Shown here piece by piece: positions 26,289 through 36,888 of a stretch of 64,000 nucleotides of DNA. The DNA comes from Lycocorax pyrrhopterus obiensis (lineage: Eukaryota > Chordata > Aves > Passeriformes > Paradisaeidae): contig JACSVZ010000014.1 of the NCBI GenBank assembly GCA_014706295.1, positions 72,258,186 through 72,322,185 of the forward strand. The letters are read 5' to 3'. Numbering within the stretch: the stretch's first letter is position 1; every line of letters begins with the position of its first letter. Both the position numbers and the translations under genes were made by a program. The notes below the pieces were generated by a model that did not search any database, was not told the origin of the DNA, and worked only from the letters and a program-made list of their open reading frames with translations.

Positions 26289-29200
26289 CCCACTATCTGC
26301 AGCTTGCTGCAAGTGTCACTTCATCGGGGCAGAACTTTGCCTTTTTGCCTTAACTGCGACTCCTCACTCAGAAGAGTGAGATTAATCTCTAACCCAACAT
26401 TTTCTGGTGCGGCAGAACCACGTGGCACTGGTGGTGAACTTTCTGCAGAGGCCTTGAGCAGACACACGTGCACCAGCACTCAGCTTCCACTCACCTTAGT
26501 CCTGCTGAAAGAACCACTGTGAACCCAAATTCCTGTCACAAGCAGGCAGGGAATAATCCCAACTGAAATTAATCAGCTCCCAGTTTCTCAGCTTCAGGGG
26601 CGTGCAGAAGTCTCTCCAGAACAAAACATGGGAGTGCCTCATTAGTGGGTTGTGTTCACACCTCAGCCTGTGCACTCCCCTCCTCTTCTGTGTTCTTGTG
26701 CACTTCACATTTTTGGATTTTGGGAGGCAAAGGATTCATTTTAAAACATACTCAGACATTTAGACAGGATTCTTTAACACTATCCTCTGTAGGCAGTAAA
26801 AGCTTGTTTCCAAAATAAAAGAAAAGTAGTCAAACCCAACTACAGCACTGATTTTGTCGGCTCCTTTCTATAAATAGTCCAAAAGAAAAAAAAATCTCTG
26901 TTGCAAAAGACTGAGAGAAGAAATACTTTTTTTTTTTTAATGGTGTTTGAGTGTTTCTCTGTGTTACACAGCTACTTCTCCCCCTTTCCTGTGATGGAGT
27001 ATTACATGACAATGCTTTTGAACCAGAAAGGTTTGAGGGAAGCAGGATCTTCCACAAAATCCACGTTGAGTTAACGGAAAACCTCACATGTTCAAGAAGT
27101 GGGGGATCAGGCTGCGTTTGGGAAGAGATAAAAGAACAAACTGTTCCCTTTTTTAGAGGCAGTGTCAACCCCAGGAATAATTCTGGCAGCGTTGCTGCGG
27201 TGGTGACAGACAGATGTATTATGTCTTCTTTTCCTAAGTCAAGCACACACAGATGACTTGCAGAATCAGAGCAGCCGGCTATGGGGAACGGTGTCTGACA
27301 AATCCCTGAAGAACAAAGTACATATTATTAGGAAAACGGAAAGTTCTGCTGCGTGCAGCAGAGGCTTTTTATAGCCCTAATTATAGCAGAGGTGGCAATA
27401 TAATCTGTGCCTGTGCAGTCTAAGACTGTCCTGATCTCTGGCTCTGAGAAGGTTCTGATATGGCCGGTGCTGTGATGGGAGCTGGTGATAAAACTAATCT
27501 CCTCCACAAAGCCGGTATCCAAGATACCCTAAAGGTGTTATAGGGTAATTGCCAGGTTACACTCACGTTGTCTGGATGGCGCCTAAAATTGGCAAGAGGT
27601 TGGCAAACAGGAAGGATCGGCTCTTGCTCTCCTACTGCTGCAGTGCAGGTGGGAGTAACTGTGGTTCACCTTTTGTGTAGCAAGTCTTAGAGTGTCACTA
27701 CTAAACATTAGCCATTATTCTTCTCTTACGCCAAAATCATCTTCATGTTATACATTCACTCTTGCTGTCACTGTTCCTTTACTGATGGTTCTTTTTCTAA
27801 GGGCAGTGTGGTCTGCCTACATTTCCACAAGCTATATTTCTTTTTTTCCTGTTCAATACACTGCAGGACTTCAGAGGGTTACTTGGAGCATTTGAAGCAA
27901 GACAGGAAATAATGCAGGAAGTGTAAGCTACTCATGAAAGTAAGATGGAGAGAAAGAGTAGGGGCATTACCAGACATGGATTAGCTCTTTCCCAGTTGAA
28001 TATATTGAGGGGTTTTTTCCCTTGGAAACGCAGCAGTTGATCTGTCTCTCCACTCTACCCCTTCTGCTCCAGAAGGTCTACAGGAATCCTTAGCCTAAGG
28101 GAGGGATGTTGCAGATTTAGGCAGTCTCCATGGTCCCTGTCTGGCAATCCTATTAGGCAGACATTTCTGACAAACAGAGTTGATCATTAAAATGGAAGAA
28201 TACAACAAAATTTGGACGCAAAAGAGTTCTTGATCCTGAGTGATTGGTAAACAAATAAAAGACATATTTGGGTATTACAGTGGAGCTAAGCAAAATTCAG
28301 CAGGAATTATCCTGAAGTCTAGGAGCAGTCTGGAAAGTGAAAAGTAGCCTTCAAGCTCTATCGGTGGCAGGAAAAGGAAGATAGAAATATTAAGGATTAA
28401 TATCTGGCAGTTTTTGAGCCCATTTCTCTCTTAAATTCCAAACCACAAAGCATATAATAAATCCACATGACAGGAGGAAGAGTTTTGCCTTAGGGGTAAA
28501 TATCAAAATACAAATAAAAAAATGTGGTGTTTATATATTGTGCGTATGTATATTAATGCTGATATAAAAGGTAGAATGTCAGCTTGTGACATCCCAGTCC
28601 CATCCTGCCCGTATTTCAGCAAAGTGCCTTCACCACTGGCAAGACAGCAAGGATTTGCAAATACGTAACCCAAAGAGGGAAAAGAGAAGGGAAAAGACCT
28701 TCAGGATGTCCTGAAGGTCCTGGGGCTTCCCACAGAAAACCGATGTTTGCATACCTATAGTGCTTATAGAGTCAGAAACAGGTTTTCCTGCTGTCAGCGA
28801 GGCAGCTGCTCCAAGAAAAACAACAAATGGCAAAAAAAATGTGTCATTTCTGAACCTTGGAGGACATTGAAGGACATCATGGTAGAATCTTCATCGAGAA
28901 GGGGAGGTCAGGGATGGGTCACTGCAGGAGGCGAGTGCTGTGAGATGCTGCAACCCCAACAACCCCAATGACAACAATGTGAGCCCACAGCAAAACAGCA
29001 AAGGAGCTCTTGGGTAAAACGCAGGCTAGAGCAGTAAATAGCACGGACTGGCTTCAGAAAAATCCATATTAAGAGCACCTAGATGCAGGTAATTGCTATG
29101 TTTGGGTTGGAAGAAACAGTCTGCGCCTCGGAGCCAACCTCACAGCCCTGAGCTGGGGCAGTGTGTTGAGTTGCCCCGTGCGAAGGGAAGAAACTGGGCT

Positions 29201-31137
29201 GAAAGGAAGGTGCTAGATGAAGGGATCTCCTGCAGCATCCTCCAGTCCTGGGTCATATCCAAAACATAGGGGAGGAAGCAGGAGGAAGCAGCACAGGAAG
29301 AGGAGCCCAGCAGAGTGCGGCAGCAAAAAAGCTGCAGGAACAGTCTGATTCCTCTGAGGTGGGAAGAAAGATTTTATTGAATAAAACTTATTGAGAACCT
29401 GAAAACAAAAAGGCATTGCGCTTTAGGTAAGAACCAGGCAGAAAAGCCTTTTGTTGTTTCTTCCCTTTTGGCTGAATAAACAATGCCTGGCTTTGAAGAA
29501 GCTGTTTCTGTGTCATTTTAATCAGCTGCTAGTCACAGGCTCTCAGTGGAAAAAGGCCTCCCGGTACCGAGTGTAGTTAGTCCCTTTAGATTTATCCTAA
29601 TTGGAGAACTAAAGGGGTTGCATCACGGGATTATTCCCTCAAGAAAAAATAAAAAAAAACTACAGGCAAGGCTGCCACTTGGGGGTGCAGGCATGCTGGG
29701 CTGCCACAGCAGCTACAGTGCAGCTTGCCTTGTAATTATGACAGCTGGATTCTTGGTTGTAAAACAGAGATAAGCAGTTAAATTAGCACCGTTGTAGAGA
29801 AATGATGCATTAATATTAGAAGCTTTGTTAAGGCTTCCTAAATTTCCACTATCTCCATATTGACAGCAAAGCAACCCTCGGGGAGAAGGAGAAGTATTTT
29901 CCTCCCAGGCAGCAGTTCTTCAGGGAGATCTCTGGCATGGAGGCTGATGTGTAAAATGCAAGTTGCTGTAGAGGTGGTGATGCAATCGCAGGGATATCTG
30001 TGCAGCTTGGTGAAGGCCTGGCTGCAGCTCACCTGAGTGCTGCCAGCGAGCTGTGCTAGCACATGTTAGTGAGGACAGGAAAAAGTTTTGGTGGATGCTA
30101 CAAGCTCCCACGTGTCCAGAGTGATGCACTGGACTACAGCTCATGATAACACATCTTTTTCTGCTAGTGTGGGCTAAATTAATGTTGGGAGATTGTTTTT
30201 TTTTCTTTATTTTGTTCTAACCTGCTGGATAACTCTGCACCGCCCCACCACTGCTGGCTGAGTGCAACCAGGGAGCCTTGCCGTGCTGTGATGGGTGAAG
30301 TGCATGCTTGGTGTGGGCACCACTGAGCTGTGGGCAAGCAGAAAATGACCTGGGATTCTGGGTGTCAAATGCTCCTTATCAAAGTGCGTCATTTCTGTTA
30401 ATTTCATAGTTTAACCAGCGCAAAGAAGCCTGGTCCTTTTAAATCTCTGCTGACAATGTAAGGTGTTGAAACCAAAACATTTCCAGTGTCAAAGAAAAAT
30501 GTGATTAATTGCGAGCTCAGACATAAAACCAGAGCTTTAGGCAAGGGCTGTCACCCTGTCACTGGCAGGCATTTAATGGCAGACAAAGGGCTCGCAAAAT
30601 GAAATGCTGTAACTACTGCGACATGCTAGCCAAAGTAACCAAGAGATCAGACGACTTAACGGGTCGTTTCCACTCCTAATTTCACGATGTCTCTTCTTGT
30701 TGCGATGCAAGCCGCCCGGACTTTCAGATTGTATCGGCAGAAATGCTTCTCAACAGCGTATTGCTGTTCAGGACCTCCTTCTCACTCGGCGGTTGCTTTA
30801 AAGCTTAATATAATATTTATATGTGGTCTTTCACCACTAAGGCATGTAGAGGGGATGCAAATTACAGATATAAAATTTCTGAAGAGCCTTTTGACGCCCA
30901 CTAGGCAATTAATACTTTTTTCACTCTCGTGGCTCTAGATACCCAGGTAGAGAAAATAAATAAAAATAAAAAAGTGTGTAGCGGTCTGACATGAGATCTT
31001 CCTATCCTCCACCTCGGGCTGCTTCTGCAATATTCCTGTATCTTTCATTCTTGCTTTGACTCCCTTCCAGTTTCGGGCAGGATGACCTCCTACCTGAGGA
31101 GGGAGGCACGTGGAGGAAGGAAGTTTTGCATCTCCTG
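26289..31137. other. Upstream flank of the CpG island, no gene seen
   Basis: Unique DNA up to the promoter region. No exon, RNA gene or clear transposon is visible. A perfect 11-bp inverted repeat lies at 28696-28719. Two blocks (27180-27560 and 30590-30930) are less AT-rich, carry several CpG dinucleotides and look non-repetitive, so they are candidates for conserved regulatory DNA. TATAAAAGG at 28563-28571 stands alone without other promoter signs. Confidence 0.55.
28696..28719. repeat. Perfect inverted repeat, 11-bp arms
   Basis: The left arm GACCTTCAGGA (28696-28706) and its exact reverse complement (28709-28719) are separated by TG. The outer GACCTT/AAGGTC halves resemble diverging nuclear-receptor half-sites, but no function is shown. 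Confidence 0.9.
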
Positions 31138-31240
31138 GTCTGGTGGAAGGTGTCCCTGCCCGTGGCGTGGGGGTTGGGATGTGGTAAGCTCTGAGGTCCC
31201 TTCCGACCCAAACCATGCCATAATCTTGTGGTTCTGTGTG
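31138..31240 (+). mobile_element. CR1 LINE, short 3' scrap
   Basis: Only the last 100 bp of a CR1 are recognisable: GTGGAAGGTGTCCCTGCC, then a GAGGTCCCTTCCGACCCAAA block, then a decayed octamer tail ending near TGGTTCTGTGTG. It is more diverged than the other copies. It lies about 100-200 bp before the CpG island, so it sits in the immediate upstream promoter flank. Confidence 0.8.
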
Positions 31241-31541
31241 AGTTGTCCCTGTGTGGATGTTCAGGAAGGATTTTAAGCCGAGGCAGCACCCGGCAGAGCG
31301 CAGGGCTTGGACAGTACCTACAAGACAGAAGTTTGTGGAGGGCAAAATTCCTCCGCGGAGGTTAAAACACCTTCGCGAAAGGCATCCGCTCCCTGATAGA
31401 GGAGGGCAGGCACCCACCTAAAACCAAACTAGACGAGGACACGCGATTTGCCGCGGGAGAGGAACCCCGGCCACGCAGACCTGCGCCCGCGGTCCGCGCA
31501 AACCGGAGCGCTGCGGGAGCATCCCCGGGATAAACCGGGAA

Positions 31542-31692
31542 CCGCGGGGTCCCGGCCCCGTGCTGGGGCTCCCTCCCGCACCCTCCGCACCGCGGGGTCC
31601 CGGCCCCGTGCTGGGGCTCCCTCCCGCACCCTCCGCACCGCGGGGTCCCGGCCCCGTGCTGGGGCTCCCTCCCGCACTCTCCGCACCGCGGG
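31542..31692 (+). repeat. 48-bp tandem repeat, three copies plus a partial
   Basis: Copies lie at 31542-31589, 31590-31637 and 31638-31685, with a partial fourth start at 31686-31692. Each begins CCGCGGGGTCCCGGCCCCGT and ends CCCTCCGCA. The first two are identical as read, and the third has one visible change (ACCCT to ACTCT). The period is a multiple of three, so the ORFs crossing it show 16-residue repeats, but I see no reason to think it is translated. It lies just upstream of the first GC box. Confidence 0.95.
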
Positions 31693-31774
31693 GGCGCGGC
31701 CGCGGGCGGGGCGGGGCCGGGGTGTGTCCAGCGGCACCGCCCCAGGGATCCGCGCGGGGCGGGCAGGGCAGCGG

Positions 31775-31830
31775 CAGCAGCAGCAGCAGCAGGAGGAGGA
31801 GGAGGAGGAGGAGGAGGAGGAGGAGGAAGG
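31775..31830 (+). repeat. (CAG)n followed by (AGG)n in the 5' UTR region
   Basis: About six CAG units at 31775-31791 run into about thirteen AGG units at 31791-31829. A second short (AGG)n of about seven units ends directly at the start codon (32141-32161). Triplet runs of this kind are often length-variable. Confidence 0.92.
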
Positions 31831-32161
31831 GAGAGAGGAGAAAGAGGAGGAGGAGGCGGCGGCGGGACACGGCACGGAGGCGGCGGCCGGGCCATGCTGG
31901 AGGCGCGGCGGCACCTGGCGGGCGCGCAGAGCGGGCGGGCGGCGGGACGGGCTCCGCGCCGCGCGTAGGGCGGTGGCAGCGGAGCGGCGGGGGCTGCGCT
32001 CGGCCGGGGGACGCTCCACGCCGCGCAGCGCCGGGAGGGACCTGCGCATCCTCGCCGCGCCTCGCATCGCCTCACCGGGCGGAGGCACCGCCAGCGCCCG
32101 CCGCTCGCATCCCTCGACTGAGGCGGAGGAGAGCAGCAGGAGCAGGAGGAGGAGGAGGAGG

Positions 32162-32228
32162 ATGAGCCGCGCGGTGCTGGCCTGGCTGGCGCTCTGCGGG
32201 AGCCTGGCGGCGCCGCGCCCCGCCCGAG
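32162..32228 (+). CDS. First coding exon of a secreted or membrane protein (signal peptide); LDLR-family receptor possible
   Basis: The start codon at 32162 has A at -3, and the 67 coding bases give 22 residues plus the first base of codon 23. The peptide begins MSRAVLAWLALCG and continues with a short Ala/Pro/Arg stretch: short n-region with one Arg, hydrophobic core of about 12 residues, polar end, i.e. a typical signal peptide. The exon ends at GAG with GTGAGG at 32229-32234, a near-perfect splice donor (phase 1). The reading frame is also open upstream, but this ATG is the one followed by a signal peptide. LDLR exon 1 has the same coding length and phase. The length, MS start and LAL-type core recall LRP1B, whose introns are huge, and no second exon is seen in the remaining 31 kb. 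Phase-1 introns after signal peptides are common in many families, so identity stays open (about 0.3 for LRP1B). Confidence 0.75.
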
Positions 32229-33960
32229 GTGAGGGGACGGAGGACGGCAGGGACGGACGGGGGACGGGGGTCGGGGTCGCGCCGGAGCTCCCGCAAAGTC
32301 GGAGTCCAAGTGCGCGGGGAACCGAGGAGGTGGCTCTCAGCAGGGTGCCGCTCTCTGGGCTCTCCTTTTCTCTTTACAGATAAGGAAAAAAAAAAAATAC
32401 TTATCTCTACATTTGAAATAGAAGCCGGCGGAAGATCCATCCTCAGACACCTCCTGTTTTGAAACTATGCTTAATTAGAGGGGAAAGAAATGCCGTGAGA
32501 TCTTAAATGTAATCCAGATGAGCGGCTGGGAAGATTTAATATCCGCAGAGCTGTCCCCACCGCTTTTCCCTTCCTCCCCCCACCCCTCCCCAGCCACCGG
32601 TCTTCATTGCGATTTGGAGGCTGTTAGCTCCGAGCCGGAGACCCAGCAAACCGCGGAGCAGTTTGCAAACACGTTCGGGAGCTTGAGCATCTCGGCAGCA
32701 GCGAGCAGCTCTTGGCAGGCGACCCTTTCGCTGCCTTTCTCTGCCTCCCCCTAATTAGGTCTTCTCCACCTAAAACACCCGCGGCGCCTTCTCGGTGTCT
32801 CACCGCCTTCCAAACAAAACAAAAAAAAACCCGCACCAAAACCAAAAAGCCTCCCGACAAAGAAAAAGCCAACCCTACCCCAGAGAGACAACTTTAGATC
32901 TCTTGGGAGTTCTCTTTATTATTTATATGAATCAGTTCGTGCAGGCTATGGGAGGCTTACCCTCCTCGCATTAAAAAGTTGTAGGAGCTCATCGTGCGAG
33001 GAGCTGGTGGTGGGGCTGTGGGCTCGGTCCCCCCTCCGCAGAAGGCTCGGGGGGCTGCCCGGGGCGGTGGGCGATCCCTCGCTGCCCGTCCCGTCGAGTC
33101 CTGCCCATCCCGGCTCTCCCACCCGGGCACCCTCCGTGGTGGTCCCGGGAGCTGGGCTCGGCTCCGGGACCACCGTGGGTCCCCTCCTCTTGCCCGCAGC
33201 CCCCCGCGGACTCTCCTCGTCCTCTGCGAGCTCCGAGCGTCCTCCTGTGCCGCGGATGTTCTGTTTCTCTGTGTGATCCCACCCGGCGTGGAGACCCCTC
33301 TATCCTCCTGCTTGGTAGAACAACTGTTGTCCTAATGAGTACCAGAATATTCCCACTGACTTTTAGACCTGTTCCTCTCATTATTGACTTTTTTTTTCTT
33401 TTTTTTTTCTTTTTATAGGTTTCAAAATGAAACCAGTGTATCAGTAAAAACTGAATATTTTATTAGCCCTTAAATTATTCAGCACAGTGGCTTCTCAAAA
33501 TGTGGTAACACACAGTTGCAGTGAGCATGTGATAGCTTATGCAATATGTCCTTGTACCTGCAGTTGATTCCCCAAAGTCTCTTTATTAAGCAAAAGATAA
33601 CTGTATCTGCCACAAAGTCTGGACTTGTCATAAGTGCTTTGCGCTGGGCTTCTTTGGAACTTCTGATAGCTCACATCTGTGACGTTTTCTCATTAAAGTC
33701 TATGGTTTTGCCCTGTTTTCAGGTAACTTCAGAACAGAGAGAACTTAATAGGTTTTCTAGCAGAAGTGAAATAGGAAGGAAAAAAAATCCATTTGCTCTG
33801 TGATTGCTTAAGCTGTGATGGTTCAGTTAAAGGTTTGTGTGAATGCTGAAAGCCTGGCTGCAGAGAGATTTCTCAGTTTTCTGATAGTGTCTGTGTGAAA
33901 GCCTTGCTTTCTCACGGACGCTATGGGAAAACAGTTGGGAGATTTTGTAAACTATGGTTT
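32229..33960 (+). other. Start of intron 1, with CpG-rich shoulder
   Basis: The intron begins GTGAGG at 32229. GC content stays raised to about 33300, with a second CpG cluster at 33000-33280. An A/C-rich patch lies at 32811-32880. A very strong polypyrimidine tract with AG at 33417-33418 looks like a splice acceptor, but joining it to exon 1 reaches a stop after nine codons. No second coding exon is apparent. Confidence 0.6.
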
Positions 33961-34172
33961 TGTTATGATACCAAGGAGAAAATATCTGAAGTAAGTGGTG
34001 TTGGGTTCAGCCAATCCCTCTGGGGGGGTGCTTGGTCAGTGAACCAATACCCTTATGTCAGTCCAGCGTGCTAAGGTATATAAGCAAATTTGTCAATTAA
34101 TAAAGGGTCGGTTTCTTCTCGTCCTAAACCGTCCATGTCGCTTTTTTCCTCGGTCTCTACTCGCTAGCGACA
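33961..34172 (+). mobile_element. Solo LTR of an endogenous retrovirus-like element (212 bp)
   Basis: The element starts TGTTATGATA and ends GCTAGCGACA (TG...CA termini), and is flanked by a 5-bp direct repeat GGTTT at 33956-33960 and 34173-34177, as expected of an integrase-made target duplication. Inside are CCAAT boxes (34011-34015 and 34044-34048), a TATATAAG box (34077-34084) and a polyadenylation signal AATAAA (34099-34104), in the correct order for a plus-strand LTR. No internal retroviral genes follow, so it is a solo LTR left by recombination between two LTRs. At 212 bp it is short. A 5-bp duplication fits several ERV groups, so I do not assign one. It lies inside the presumed intron 1 in the same orientation as the gene. 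Confidence 0.8.
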
Positions 34173-34177
34173 GGTTT

Positions 34178-36642
34178 GTCCTTGGCTCTCGAAAAGAAAC
34201 AGAAGAAAATTATACTGAGTCTTTTTTTTTTGTGCTGAAATGGAGCAAAATGCTGCTTGACAAGTCTGATATACTGGGTTAATTTTGGTGGCTGTCATAA
34301 CATTTACTCTTAATAGATCCTCTCAAAGTTGCAATGACTCTAAGCACTGTAAGTAACCAAAACTCTTTTGAAAGCAGGTTTTGAACAGTGCAGAACTTGT
34401 TTCAACACTACTCACTATGAGTCCATTCCCGTAATGGTGTAGAATGAAAACCAGTGGAAGTGCCATCCGTGCAGTGGCCAGTTTCCACCTGCCTTTTGGG
34501 GTAAATTCCAAGTGCAGATCAAAGTCAAGTCATATACTTCATTACTGACCTGCATTTCAAGCCTACTGCTAAAGAAAAAGACCAACTGCTTTTCTTGTTG
34601 AGATCTGCAAAGTAATGATGGAGGTCAAAATCCTGTTTATCCATGGTGTCTTAAAAACACCTCTTGCTTTTTGAGTTTGGAACAAATACATAGTATGCCA
34701 GCAAGTTTGAGGTGGGTTTTTTTGTCTCTTTTTGTTGTTGTTATTGTCGGTTTTAAGGGAGAGAAAAGGGTGAGAAAGATTGAAAGATAGTAATGGATAA
34801 AAAAGTCGTCTCAGTGGGAGACTGTCGTTTTCTTCTTCCTGGCCAGTCTGATAAATTTGCAATCTCATGCACTGTAACAGGAGCCTGATCTTCAGAGATG
34901 TGTTTATATGCAAGTACATGATGAAACCAGCCTTCAAGGGTGCAGTGACTTCTACCCCTTAGTTTGCAAGAAAGATGCAGGTGCATTTTTAATAAGCAAT
35001 GTCCTTTTATACATATTTAAAAATGGCTATAAGCTTTTACATTTGCTGCTGTAGCTGTTGCTTGGTCGAATTTGAATGCCAGGCACTGTGGTGCTTTACT
35101 GTGCATGGACAGGCAGTAACTACCAGAGTGACTACAGAGACTATAAGAGATTATTTCAGGAGGAAGAAATGCAGTGCATCCCACCTACAGTAAAACAGGT
35201 TCATGAGTACCACTGTATATTATTTTTAGGGGTAAATAAGTCAACAGCTTTAAAAACAGTCGCTGAAGACTGGGATCAAATGAAAGGAAAGCACAATTTA
35301 AAAGTGGTGGCTGTTTTGGTTCCCAGATATGCCTCTGGCCATGGGGTAAGCTGATCAACAGCAGTAATGGGACTGCAGGTGCACAGCAGATCGGTGTATC
35401 CCACGTCTTCATGATAAACATTTCTGCAACAGGACCTTCTGACAAATTACCATTTGAGTTGTCTTTATAGTGAACCTGATCCCTGGGTTGTACCATGCTT
35501 CTCCACTTAGCTTTCTGCTGTGTTTTTATGTGTGGTTTGCCTAAAAATGGTATTGACATTGCTGAAAACAGGCAAGTCTAGTGCTTTACTTTACGGCTGT
35601 GTCCTGTCAGCCCGAGAGAAAAGCTTTGGAACTTTGAAGGAAGTGTTTCAAAGATGTTGTTTTTTCTCCATTACAGTGGGAACCTTCACTCTCTCTGAGG
35701 CTTAGAAGTTTCTATAAAGCCTCGTTTCTGCAGCTGGAATCAGCTGCAAGGAGCAAAAGTGCTGAGAAACAAGAGAGGTAAACTGTAGCTTTTGTCTCCT
35801 GTATCTATACTGAAAGGCTGAAAAGATCACAGAGGCTTTTAAAGACCAAGATTCTTCTGTTTTACTGAATGCCTTTGCATCTTTGGACAGCATCTGCTTC
35901 TGTACAAACTGCTGACAGTGTGACCCTGCATAATGATTTTCACTGTTCTTTTAACAAATTACATTTGTATTCAAATTGATTTTCCATGACTGCTTGTATA
36001 GCCTCCAGAAAGCATATAGTGGATATACTGTTGTATTCTGTACATGTCTGGTCAGCCTAGGACAAAATTTGATGTCAAGCCATGCGTTATTATAACTGGA
36101 ATTAATTGTTCTGGTAGTATCAGTTGGGCTTTTTATGTGTCCAGCTTCCTATTTCACTGCCCTTCATGTCTTTATCCTTTATGTCTCTTTTCAAAGGATA
36201 GGCTTCATACAAGGTTGTGTGTCAATGGCAGCACAGGGGAAAGGGTCACTGTCTTATCTTCCCTCCTCCACATTTTTTCAATTACCATCCATCTGAAAAT
36301 CAAGGAAATGATCCACTCTGGAAGTTATTTCAAAAGACAGCAACTTTTTATCAAGATTTTTATGCCTCAAATTAACTGTTTATGCAGCTCATGTCCCTAC
36401 AACAGCAGTAACAAACTCATGGCCTGATACCCCTTCAGCGTAAGGGAAGCTATCTGGGGAAGCTGTGTTTAAGAAACTGCAAGAGTCAGAGATGAATCTC
36501 TGTTATTCTCAAATTTATTGTGAGTCACACAGGAGTTGGCGTGTTACTGTTTTCATCTTCTTAGTCTCTTAAACGTCACAAACGTAGGTAAGCCACAGAG
36601 CCAGGATTTCTGAAATCCTGAAGGATGGTTGGTGCTGTATTA
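34178..36642. other. Presumed intron 1 sequence, no exon seen
   Basis: Unique AT-rich DNA. ORFs of 60-127 codons are present but have no splice-site context or family resemblance. The 92-codon ORF at 35076-35354 was inspected as a possible exon and not accepted. Confidence 0.55.
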
Positions 36643-36888
36643 CAAGTGAGATTAGATGTGACGAAAAAATTGTTCCCTGTGGGGGTGGGGAGGCCCTGGC
36701 ACAGGGTGCCCAGAGAAGCTGTGGCTGCCCCTGGATCCCTGGAAATCCCTGAAAGTGTCCAAGGCCAGGTTGGACAGGGCTTGGAGCACCTTGGGATGGT
36801 GGACAGTGTCCCTGCCCATAGCAGGGGGTGGCACTGTGTGACCTTTGAGGTCCCTCCCAACCCAGACCATTTATGTGATTCTGTGATA
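36643..36888 (+). mobile_element. CR1 LINE, 3' end (more diverged)
   Basis: Sense-orientation CR1 3' end with the CCCTGGCACAGGGTGCCCAG and CTGCCCCTGGATCCCTGG blocks, a small insertion/duplication (GAAATCCCTGAAAGTGTCC) near 36742-36760, and a good tail TGTGATTCTGTGATA ending near 36888. Substitutions and the insertion make it look older than the copies at 1-324 and 61853-62137. Confidence 0.92.

Larger units (their letters stand above)
31320..32161 (+). promoter_or_regulatory. CpG-island promoter and 5' UTR of the signal-peptide gene
   Basis: GC content and CpG density rise abruptly here compared with the AT-rich surroundings. GC boxes of the GGGCGGGGC type occur at about 31704-31716 and 31753-31763. 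No TATA box is visible, as expected of a CpG-island promoter with dispersed starts. The segment between the GC boxes and the ATG at 32162 is probably 5' UTR, and it carries CAG and GGA repeats. The transcription start cannot be fixed from sequence. Long ORFs on both strands (150-315 codons) result from low stop-codon density in GC-rich DNA. Confidence 0.8.

Noticed and set aside
31362..32383. 311- and 315-codon ORFs on both strands of the CpG island
   Set aside because: GC-rich DNA with few stop codons plus triplet and 48-bp repeats. Only the 32162 start has an independent argument (signal peptide plus splice donor).
33388..33447. Strong polypyrimidine tract and AG at 33417-33418 as acceptor of exon 2
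   Set aside because: In the phase set by exon 1 the frame stops after nine codons (stop at 33445-33447) and shows no domain. It may be a cryptic acceptor at best.
35076..35354. 92-codon ORF as possible exon
   Set aside because: No recognisable family. The frame includes no clear acceptor/donor pair, and the length is ordinary for chance.
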